Below are positions 1-5,950 of a stretch of 16,133 bases of DNA, in pieces (position 1 is the stretch's first letter; every line of letters begins with the position of its first letter). A program made the position numbers and the translations under genes. Location of the stretch: contig CAMODS010000009.1 in NCBI GenBank assembly GCA_946611525.1, positions 1-16,133 on the forward strand, given 5' to 3'. The stretch is from an uncultured Lachnospiraceae bacterium. GTDB taxonomy: Bacteria > Bacillota > Clostridia > Lachnospirales > Lachnospiraceae. A model generated the notes under the pieces. The model did not search any database and had not been told where the DNA came from. It worked only from the letters and a program-made list of their open reading frames with translations.

Positions 1-603
1 CCAGTAAATTTCGGCTGCTTTGAACTTACTATAGAAGAAGGATTTTTGACGGAGCTTGACGGAGATGAGATATATCGTGAGATTGATGAAAAGATTGTAA
101 ACAAAAAAATGCTTCTTGAAGAGGATATAATGAAGCTGGTGATTATGCCGCTTACATATCTGGATCGAAAAAAGAAACAGGAAGCAGTGAGTGATGCTGC
201 TCAACTGGCCGGTGCGATAGAGGATGACAGAGCGAGGATGATGGCACTGGCCGGTATACTGGTTTTCGCAGATAAGATAATTTCTGAGAGTGATGCAGAA
301 AGCATAAGAAGGAGGATAGCCATGACAAAGATAGAAGCTATTATTGAGAGGGAAAAAGAGGAAGCTTTAAGGAAAAATACAGAGCAGGTAACAGAGCAGG
401 TAACAGAGAAGGTAACAGAGCAGGTAACAGAGCAGGTAACAAAGAAAGTTACAAGAGATGTTACTTTTAATCTGATCTTTGATCTGGTCAATTCCGGCAG
501 TCTGGCACGTGAGGAAGGGATGAAACGCGTGGGACTTTCGGATGATGAGTTCGGAAAAGAGCTTGAGAAATACAGAAGAGAGCATGCTACAAATCAGGCG
601 TGA
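1..603 (+). CDS. Rpn/PD-(D/E)XK-type putative transposase-nuclease, C-terminal part (5' truncated by window edge)
   Basis: The reading frame is open from the first base, so the true start lies to the left; the TTG at 46 is not a convincing start because the same frame codes sensible protein before it. The 200 visible codons resemble the C-terminal half of Rpn/COG5464 recombination-promoting nucleases of clostridia: a helical segment like 'EEDIMKLVIMPLTY', then 'ALAGILVFADKII', a charged helix, and a tail with 'LSDDEFGKELEKY'. The N-terminal nuclease motif would lie outside the window, so catalysis cannot be judged. Visible codons 127-154 are seven T-x-x-V tetrapeptides (mostly TEQV) encoded by a 12-base tandem repeat. 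The gene ends at TGA 601-603 and is followed at once by a terminator hairpin. The family call rests on remembered sequence character, not on a visible catalytic motif; an unrelated coiled-coil protein is the alternative. Confidence 0.55.
   Translation, partial: PVNFGCFELTIEEGFLTELDGDEIYREIDEKIVNKKMLLEEDIMKLVIMPLTYLDRKKKQEAVSDAAQLAGAIEDDRARMMALAGILVFADKIISESDAESIRRRIAMTKIEAIIEREKEEALRKNTEQVTEQVTEKVTEQVTEQVTKKVTRDVTFNLIFDLVNSGSLAREEGMKRVGLSDDEFGKELEKYRREHATNQA
379..462 (+). repeat. In-frame 12-base tandem repeat (seven units)
   Basis: Seven consecutive 12-base units lie in register with the codons of the Rpn-like gene. Units 1, 2, 4 and 5 are identical (acagagcaggta), unit 3 differs by one base, and units 6 and 7 (439-462) are degenerate. 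They encode TEQV TEQV TEKV TEQV TEQV TKKV TRDV, placing Val every fourth residue. Because the unit is a multiple of three, copy-number change would alter length without shifting frame. Confidence 0.95.
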
Positions 604-607
604 GTTG

Positions 608-643
608 AAAGAGGCAGGGGATACACATTCCCCTGTCTTTTTT
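608..643 (+). terminator. Rho-independent terminator after the Rpn-like gene
   Basis: Left arm 613-620 (ggcagggg) pairs with 630-637 (cccctgtc) with one G-U pair. The stem can extend by A-T pairs outward, the loop is nine bases (621-629), and a run of six T follows (638-643). It lies five to ten bases after the stop codon. Its core is nearly the same as the terminator at 4542-4575. Confidence 0.85.
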
Positions 644-667
644 CAAGATACAAGCCTTTTTTTATAG

Positions 668-696
668 TTGAAATAATAAGTACAAGCGTCTATATT
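668..696 (+). promoter_or_regulatory. Sigma-A promoter for the aldo/keto reductase
   Basis: TTGAAA (668-673) is followed after 17 bases by TATATT (691-696), both close to the sigma-A consensus. Transcription would start near 703 and leave a leader of about 80 bases before the GTG start. The leader holds only a short AGGG/CCCT hairpin near 746-760, and I see no riboswitch in it. Confidence 0.6.
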
Positions 697-784
697 ATGT
701 ATATGCATTTGTTTGAGGTGTGGGAATGTAAACGCAGATAATAAAAGGGAAATGTACCCTGTTTTGAGATAGGAGGAATATGGA

Positions 785-1636
785 GTGAAAGAGATAAAAT
801 TGAACAACGGTGTCATGATCCCGCAGATCGGATACGGCACCTACAAGTCCACTACAGAAGACGGATATCAGGTAGTCCTGGAGGCTATCCGTGCCGGATA
901 CCGCCATCTTGACACGGCGGCGCTATACGAAAATGAAGAGGAAGTGGGAAGAGCGGTCCGTGAAAGTGGGATTCCCAGAGAGGATTTTTTCATCACCTCC
1001 AAGCTTGCCAGATACGCCCTGGGATATGAGAACACCAAGCGTGAATTCGAAACAACTTTAAAAAAGCTGGGAACTGATTATCTGGATCTGTACCTGATCC
1101 ACTGGCCCAGGCCGGATTACGGTGATCCGGATTTTGACAACTGGGAGAAGCTTGATACGGAAAGCTGGCGTGCCATGGAGGAGCTCTATGAGGAGGGCAG
1201 GATCCGTGCCATCGGCGTAAGCAACTTTTTGCCCCAGCACCTGAAAAATCTGATGAAAGATTCACGTGTCACTCCCGCCATCAACCAGCTGGAGCTGCAC
1301 CCCGGCTATCTGCAAAAGGAAGCAGTTGATTATAGCAGGGCACGCGGAATAGAAGTGGAAGCCTGGAGCCCCATCGGTAGGGCGCGGCTGATGCAGGAGC
1401 CGCTGCTTATGGATATCGCCAAAAAGTATGATATATCTGTTGCACTGCTTTGCCTGTGTTTTGACCTGCAAAACGATTTTATCATTTTGCCCAAGTCCAC
1501 CCACCGTGAACGGATGGAGGAGAATCTGAGGGCAGATGAGATCACCATAGCTGAGGAAGATATGAAGCAGATCATGTCTATGCAGCAGGCAGGATGGAGT
1601 GGAGAGCACCCCGACCGCGAAACCATAAAACCATAA
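785..1636 (+). CDS. Aldo/keto reductase, NADPH-dependent (2,5-diketo-gluconate reductase type)
   Basis: Predicted cytoplasmic oxidoreductase that reduces aldehydes or ketones with NADPH. The 283-residue protein matches the usual AKR length. The catalytic tetrad is complete: Asp43 and Tyr48 in 'HLDTAALYENE', Lys73 in 'FFITSKL', and His106 in 'LYLIHWPRP'. The 'AIGVSNF' and 'INQLELHP' motifs of the barrel and the C-terminal nucleotide-binding 'ILPKSTHRERMEENL' are also present. The GTG at 785 is chosen because AGGAGG (771-776) sits eight bases upstream; the ATG at 780 is out of frame and meets a stop at once. It has its own promoter and is followed by a hairpin, so it is probably a single-gene unit. 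The natural substrate cannot be read from the sequence. Its position before the dehydratase operon suggests, but does not show, a role in oxo-acid or aldehyde metabolism. Confidence 0.93.
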   Translation: MKEIKLNNGVMIPQIGYGTYKSTTEDGYQVVLEAIRAGYRHLDTAALYENEEEVGRAVRESGIPREDFFITSKLARYALGYENTKREFETTLKKLGTDYLDLYLIHWPRPDYGDPDFDNWEKLDTESWRAMEELYEEGRIRAIGVSNFLPQHLKNLMKDSRVTPAINQLELHPGYLQKEAVDYSRARGIEVEAWSPIGRARLMQEPLLMDIAKKYDISVALLCLCFDLQNDFIILPKSTHRERMEENLRADEITIAEEDMKQIMSMQQAGWSGEHPDRETIKP

Positions 1637-1646
1637 AGGAGATATG

Positions 1647-1671
1647 GAGACAGGGGACAGGCCACTGTCTC
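1647..1671 (+). repeat. REP-like inverted repeat, possible weak terminator
   Basis: GAGACAG (1647-1653) and CTGTCTC (1665-1671) form a perfect 7-bp stem around an 11-base loop that can add two inner G-C pairs. Only two T follow, so it would be a poor intrinsic terminator. The arms match the outer part of the hairpin at 4542-4570 and resemble GACAGGGG-type palindromic repeats that I recall as widespread in clostridial intergenic regions. Confidence 0.7.
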
Positions 1672-1681
1672 TTCAAGTATC

Positions 1682-1709
1682 TTGCCGATTTCTCCCAATG
1701 TGGTAAAAT
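1682..1709 (+). promoter_or_regulatory. Extended -10 promoter for the dehydratase operon
   Basis: TGGTAAAAT (1701-1709) is an extended -10 element with a TAAAAT hexamer at 1704-1709. A weak -35, TTGCCG (1682-1687), lies 16 bases upstream of it. Transcription would start near 1716, giving a leader of about 50 bases. The site lies just after the hairpin at 1647-1671, consistent with a fresh transcript for the next two genes. Confidence 0.45.
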
Positions 1710-1764
1710 GCTACCGCAAGAAAACAGTTACACAGGAAATACAACATACAGTTAGGAACAAAAA

Positions 1765-2958
1765 ATGAGAGACTTAAAGCACCTTAATTATTTTGAAAAC
1801 CTTCTGACCTCTGCACACAACGACCTGGTGCGGCAGGCAAAGGAGGAAGGAAGGATATGCGCGGCATCCGTTTGTGAAAACGTCCCGGAGCCGCTTTTTA
1901 ATCTGCCGGGCTGCTTTGGAGTGAGGCTTACCGCTCCAAACACCGGATCACTGGACATTTCCACCTATTATATGACAAGCTTTTTGTGTGAGACCAGTCG
2001 CGCCCTTTTGGAGCGGGCCATTGAGGGAGGGTATAATTTTGCTGACTGCATCATCGCTCCCGATGGCTGCACTATGATCAACCGCGCGGTGGAAAATATG
2101 GAGCTTCTTAATGCGCTAGGTCAGGGCAAGGAGCATTTTTTCTACGAGAACATGGAGATCCCCTTCAAGACTGATGAAAACGGGGTGAATCTTTTGATCC
2201 TCCAGTGCAAAAACCACATCCTGACACCGCTGAAGGAAAACTACGGCATTGATACCTCTGATGCGGCCATAAGAACTGCAGTCAGAGAACACAACAAAAT
2301 TTGCGACCTTGTAAACCGCCTGGGAGCTTTCAGAAAGGAAGAAAACCCCAGGATAACCGGATATGAATTTGCAGTGTTTACTCTGGCTACTTACGTTTGC
2401 CCCAAGGATCTGATCATGGACAAGCTGGAGGAGACTATAGCTGAGGTGGCAGAACGTGAGCCTGATGAAAATGCCTATCGTGCAAGGGTGCTTTTGGTGG
2501 GTGCCGAGATGGACGATCCTGCCTTTGTAAAGCTTATCGAGGAGTGTGGAGCTTTTGTTTGCGCAGACAGGTTCTGCTTTGGTTCCATGCCAGGTCGTAC
2601 GCCTATAGAGATGAACGAAAGTGAGGATGCACTTACACAGCTTTGCCGCCATTATACCTACACCGGCCAGTGCCCCAGACATATGAACTTAGACAAGGTA
2701 AATGCCCGCCGGGACTACGTGGACAAGATCGCCCGGGAATACCACGCGGATGGTATCATCTATAACCAGATCAAGTTCTGCGACCCCTGGGGATATGAGC
2801 GCGCCACCGCCGGCGCGGCACTCAGGGATGACTATGGCTATCCGGTACTTTCAGTAGACCGCCCCTACAACATCCAGTCCTCTGCAGGACAGATGAGGAC
2901 CAGGGTGCAGGCTTTTGTGGAGAGCATTGAGTATAAGAACATAAAGGGGGCAAAGTAA
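1765..2958 (+). CDS. 2-hydroxyacyl-CoA dehydratase family, smaller subunit (HgdB/HadC/FldC-like)
   Basis: Predicted iron-sulfur subunit of an oxygen-sensitive enzyme that removes water from (R)-2-hydroxyacyl-CoA by a ketyl-radical mechanism, as in amino-acid fermentation. The 397 residues fit the family's smaller subunit. Recognisable parts are the N-terminal 'ENVPEPLFNLPGCFGVRL', 'DCIIAPDGCTMINR' (Cys95, Cys102), a middle 'ARVLLVGAEMDDPAFVKLIEECGAFVCAD', and the C-terminal 'DGIIYNQIKFCDPWGYE' (Cys339), followed by 'YPVLSVDRPYN'. Cys102 and Cys339 are the likely cluster ligands by family position; this is inference. The ATG has an AGGA site at 1754-1757. The stop is one base before the GTG of the partner gene, so the two are surely co-translated. 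The substrate (2-hydroxyglutaryl-, lactoyl-, phenyllactoyl- or 2-hydroxyisocaproyl-CoA) cannot be decided. A relative in the benzoyl-CoA reductase or double-cubane branch is the alternative. Confidence 0.88.
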   Translation: MRDLKHLNYFENLLTSAHNDLVRQAKEEGRICAASVCENVPEPLFNLPGCFGVRLTAPNTGSLDISTYYMTSFLCETSRALLERAIEGGYNFADCIIAPDGCTMINRAVENMELLNALGQGKEHFFYENMEIPFKTDENGVNLLILQCKNHILTPLKENYGIDTSDAAIRTAVREHNKICDLVNRLGAFRKEENPRITGYEFAVFTLATYVCPKDLIMDKLEETIAEVAEREPDENAYRARVLLVGAEMDDPAFVKLIEECGAFVCADRFCFGSMPGRTPIEMNESEDALTQLCRHYTYTGQCPRHMNLDKVNARRDYVDKIAREYHADGIIYNQIKFCDPWGYERATAGAALRDDYGYPVLSVDRPYNIQSSAGQMRTRVQAFVESIEYKNIKGAK

Positions 2959-2959
2959 A

Positions 2960-4540
2960 GTGGCTATTGTAAAAAATGAAAAGAAAAAAGCGGGCCAGCA
3001 GACCTTGGGAGGACTCTATGGTACCGGCAAGGTAAAGAAACGCCGTGAGTGGCGCGGCTTTAAGGATACCATGTATGACTATGGCAGGTGGCTCATACTC
3101 TGGAAAAAGATGATAAAGATATCACTGAGCAGGGGCTTTGTAAAGGGACTTTTAAGATACAGATGGATGTATTACTATCTCTCTGTGCCCTATATGGTGG
3201 ACAAATTCACACTGGGTCAGCGGGATGAGATTCTTCGCATCACCCATACCGCATTGGATATAATCGTGGATGATGTGGCTCTTGTTATAAAATGCTGTCT
3301 CAGGGCGGATCGGCGTACCGGCAATGATAAGGCTTATTCAGAAAAATGTGTCCTGGTGGATGAAAACGCCATGGTCTCTTTTATGATGGGCTTTCCGGAT
3401 CTGGTGGCATTGGAGCGCGAGGTCCCTACCCTTTTTTCATCAAACCTCATCAACAAAAACTCTGCAGTTCACTATATCGATGTGGCCCAGGCCTATGGCA
3501 TCCCCGGGGATGTATGCCCCATGCCTGAGACGGAGGCCGGCATCTCCATAGAGGATGATTTCGTGGTAGGCGGAAAATGCGCAGTCCAGGTCAACAGCAC
3601 CTGTGACGGCTCCATGCTGGGCAACAGCATAATCGCAAACCGTCTGGAAAAGGACTATGGCATCCCTACCTTCCAGATGGCTACACCCTTGAGGCACAAG
3701 GAAGAGGACACCCAAAAGTATGCGGCCGAGGAAATCAAGGCTGCCATCCGTTTTATCGAGGAGCAGACCGGAGCAAAATGGAACTGGAAGGCATATTTTG
3801 AATGTGCTAAAAGGGTAAATGAGACCACAAAGCATCGTTGGGATTGGCTGGATGTCAACTCCACGGATTACCCCCAGTTTTTCGGTGCCGTTTTTTCCCT
3901 TTATAATGATACGAACTACATGGGCAACTGTGGTCGTTCCCTGACCTTTCCCTTATATGACAGGCGGGTGGATGCACTGGTGAACAAGGGCTTTAAAAAC
4001 AAGTGCATGATAGCCCCTGAGTACAGACACAGATGTCTGGTGTGGGGAGTGCAGCCCCAGTATGCTTTTGATATGCTTTATTGGATGGCACTTTGCTGGG
4101 GAGTTATGCCCCTGACGGACATGCTGTCTATGGTGATAGACAAGCCCATCGCCGAGGAGGATACACCGGAAAACCGGGAACAGGCATATTATGACATGGC
4201 GTATCTCTCTGAGAATATGATAATGAGGAACCACACCCATGGCGGTTACAAGGTGCTGGTGGATGAGCTGTGGGAGCATTGCGAGAGGATGAATGCCGAC
4301 ATGGTCATGCTGTGGGAGCACATAGCCTGCAAGGCTCTTACGGGTATGCACGGGCAGTTTGAGGAGCAGGCAAGAAAGCGCGGCATCAATCTGGTGTGGG
4401 TGGCACATGATCTGTGCGATCCGAGGATCTATACCAAGCAGGCCGTACGCGACCAGTTCAATCTCTATATGCGCACTATTATGCGCGAGGAGCCCATAGA
4501 CCCCACTCTTGAGGTCCTTCAGGACGACGAGGCGTGGTAA
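2960..4540 (+). CDS. 2-hydroxyacyl-CoA dehydratase family, larger subunit (HgdA/HadB/FldB-like)
   Basis: Second subunit of the dehydratase encoded just upstream, 526 residues. After a basic N-terminus (about 1-70, rich in Lys, Arg and aromatics) come family blocks: 'DVCPMPETEAGI' (Cys186), 'VNSTCDGSMLGN' (Cys215), 'YPQFFGAVFSLYN', and a C-terminal 'HIACKALTGMHGQFEEQARK' running into 'HDLCDPRIY' (Cys457, Cys486). These are characteristic of the family, in which cysteines bind a [4Fe-4S] cluster. The start is GTG 2960 with a purine-rich AAAGGGGG site at 2943-2950 inside the end of the upstream gene, so translation is coupled. A strong terminator closes the operon. The ATP-dependent activator (HgdC/HadI type) and a CoA-transferase, often adjacent in known systems, are absent here and must be supplied from elsewhere if the enzyme is active. 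Confidence 0.87.
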   Translation: MAIVKNEKKKAGQQTLGGLYGTGKVKKRREWRGFKDTMYDYGRWLILWKKMIKISLSRGFVKGLLRYRWMYYYLSVPYMVDKFTLGQRDEILRITHTALDIIVDDVALVIKCCLRADRRTGNDKAYSEKCVLVDENAMVSFMMGFPDLVALEREVPTLFSSNLINKNSAVHYIDVAQAYGIPGDVCPMPETEAGISIEDDFVVGGKCAVQVNSTCDGSMLGNSIIANRLEKDYGIPTFQMATPLRHKEEDTQKYAAEEIKAAIRFIEEQTGAKWNWKAYFECAKRVNETTKHRWDWLDVNSTDYPQFFGAVFSLYNDTNYMGNCGRSLTFPLYDRRVDALVNKGFKNKCMIAPEYRHRCLVWGVQPQYAFDMLYWMALCWGVMPLTDMLSMVIDKPIAEEDTPENREQAYYDMAYLSENMIMRNHTHGGYKVLVDELWEHCERMNADMVMLWEHIACKALTGMHGQFEEQARKRGINLVWVAHDLCDPRIYTKQAVRDQFNLYMRTIMREEPIDPTLEVLQDDEAW

Positions 4541-4541
4541 G

Positions 4542-4575
4542 AAGAGGCAGGGGTGAGTCCCCTGTCTCTTTTATT
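4542..4575 (+). terminator. Strong Rho-independent terminator after the dehydratase operon
   Basis: Bases 4542-4553 pair with 4559-4570 in a 12-bp stem with one G-U pair and a five-base loop (tgagt). The TTTTATTT tail partly overlaps the stem end. It begins one base after the stop codon of the larger subunit. The core GAGGCAGGGG is identical to the left arm at 611-620. Confidence 0.88.
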
Positions 4576-4603
4576 TGACGGGTACTCTCGTGACGTGTAT
4601 AAT
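4575..4603 (+). promoter_or_regulatory. Strong sigma-A promoter for the secreted transglutaminase-like gene
   Basis: TTGACG (4575-4580), a 17-base spacer and a perfect TATAAT (4598-4603). Transcription would start near 4610, giving a leader of about 26 bases before ATG 4636. It sits directly on the tail of the preceding terminator. Confidence 0.8.
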
Positions 4604-4635
4604 TTTTAGAAAAAAGACTGATTTGGAGGATCGAT

Positions 4636-5922
4636 ATGAAGAATACAAAAAGGATACTGGCGGCACTTTTTGCGGCAGCTATGGTAGTGAGCGGGCTTCC
4701 GGCATACAGCACCGGAGAGGCTCAGGCTGCATGGAAGGTGGAGTCGGCAGCGAAGGGATCAAAGACATACAAGAGCGGCTATGAAAAATACAACACATAT
4801 TTTTACTACAACCAGCTAAGTGCAAAGGAAAAGAAGTTCTATGATGCCCTAAACGATGAATGCCTTAAGGTTATGAAGGGTAAGACAGACATCACAAATT
4901 CCGTAGCGGAAGGTGGAAGGGATTACTATTACATTGATCCGGTAAACTACAAAGAGTGTGGTCTGAAAAAGAAGGAAGCCAAGCGTGTATACAGCCTTTT
5001 CAGGTATTCCAATCCGCAGTATTTCTTCCTTAGCGGTAATTCTGCCACAAGTGATGACCAGATAGCCATGGTGGTGTATAGTGACTTCCGTACTGCTGAC
5101 GCCATTTCCACTGCCAGAGATCAGATACTTGATACTATTGATGGGTTTGATGACGAGATCTCTGCAGCCGGTTCCACTGAGGAGAAGGTACGTGTCATCC
5201 ATGATGCCATACTAAACCGTGTGTCATACAACCAGCAGATCTTTGATACCAATTTTGAAAATGATGAAAAGGAGTATTCCCAGTCAGTTTATTCCACCTT
5301 TGTGTGGGAAGGTAAAAAGACAGTATGCGCAGGATATTCCTTCGCTTTTGCCATGATGTGCAACAAGTACAATATAGATGCTGTTTGTATCACCAGCAAG
5401 CTGCATCAGTGGAATGCTGTACGTATCAATGATCAGTGGTATATAGTAGACCCCACCTTTGATGATGAGGCCGGTGCGGGTTATCCCATCGTTTACACCT
5501 ACTTTTTGCAAAGTGAAGAGCTGGTAGATTCCATTGATGAGCAAATGGGTAATGAGGGCGAAAATCACAAGGAGGAGAGCATCTACAAAGGTATCATGCC
5601 GGACTGCCTCATCGATACAAACTCCGGTTATATCGTGGGTGATGACGGAAATGTGGATCTTACTTATGTGGGTGAGTGCTTTAAGCCCACTGACAAGGCA
5701 AAAGCACCAAAGATAACTGTAAACGGCAATAAAGCTACGATCAAGGCTGAAAAGTACGCTGATATCTACTATACCACCGACGGCAGCACACCCAGCCCCG
5801 CTTCCACAAAGTGCACAAAATACACCGGCAAGTTCAAGGTGAAAAAGGGCCAGACCATAAGAGCGGTAGCAGTTCTGGTGGGATGCAAGGACAGCAAGGT
5901 GGTAAAAAAGAAGGTAAAATAA
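4636..5922 (+). CDS. Secreted transglutaminase-like (cysteine protease fold) protein with C-terminal CHB_HEX-type domain
   Basis: A 428-residue predicted exported protein. Residues 1-31 form a signal peptide: basic 'MKNTKR', a hydrophobic Ala/Leu/Val stretch, then an AQA|A cleavage site after Ala31. There is no lipobox or sortase motif, so it is probably released or loosely wall-bound. Residues about 185-280 carry the transglutaminase-like triad: Cys231 in 'KTVCAGYSFAF', His257 in 'KLHQWNAV', and Asp272 in 'WYIVDPTFDD'. Residues about 358-425 resemble the chitobiase/hexosaminidase C-terminal fold ('YYTTDGSTPSPAS', 'KKGQTIRAVAV'), often a surface or carbohydrate-associated module. The start has GGAGGA five bases upstream at 4625-4630. 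In this fold the chemistry can be transglutamination, peptide cleavage or none; the substrate is unknown. The nucleoside kinase gene follows after 28 bases without a visible terminator, so read-through is likely. Confidence 0.85.
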   Translation: MKNTKRILAALFAAAMVVSGLPAYSTGEAQAAWKVESAAKGSKTYKSGYEKYNTYFYYNQLSAKEKKFYDALNDECLKVMKGKTDITNSVAEGGRDYYYIDPVNYKECGLKKKEAKRVYSLFRYSNPQYFFLSGNSATSDDQIAMVVYSDFRTADAISTARDQILDTIDGFDDEISAAGSTEEKVRVIHDAILNRVSYNQQIFDTNFENDEKEYSQSVYSTFVWEGKKTVCAGYSFAFAMMCNKYNIDAVCITSKLHQWNAVRINDQWYIVDPTFDDEAGAGYPIVYTYFLQSEELVDSIDEQMGNEGENHKEESIYKGIMPDCLIDTNSGYIVGDDGNVDLTYVGECFKPTDKAKAPKITVNGNKATIKAEKYADIYYTTDGSTPSPASTKCTKYTGKFKVKKGQTIRAVAVLVGCKDSKVVKKKVK

Positions 5923-5950
5923 TATTGCTGATATTTTCGGGGGTTTACAA

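Noticed and set aside
46..48. TTG as the start of the first gene
   Set aside because: The same frame is open and protein-like back to base 1, so the gene is truncated by the window edge.
379..462. Short repeats considered as a CRISPR-like array
   Set aside because: Units are contiguous without spacers, in codon register and inside a gene; they form a coding minisatellite.
201..491. - strand frame with repeated TCSVTCSV residues
   Set aside because: The repeat is only the reverse complement of the 12-base repeat in the Rpn-like gene; no start signals or family features.
703..784. Reductase leader considered as a riboswitch or attenuator
   Set aside because: Only a 4-bp AGGG/CCCT hairpin is visible, with no recognisable aptamer and no convincing terminator.
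2116..2682. 188-codon open frame on the - strand
   Set aside because: It is fully antisense to the dehydratase small subunit, which has clear family motifs.
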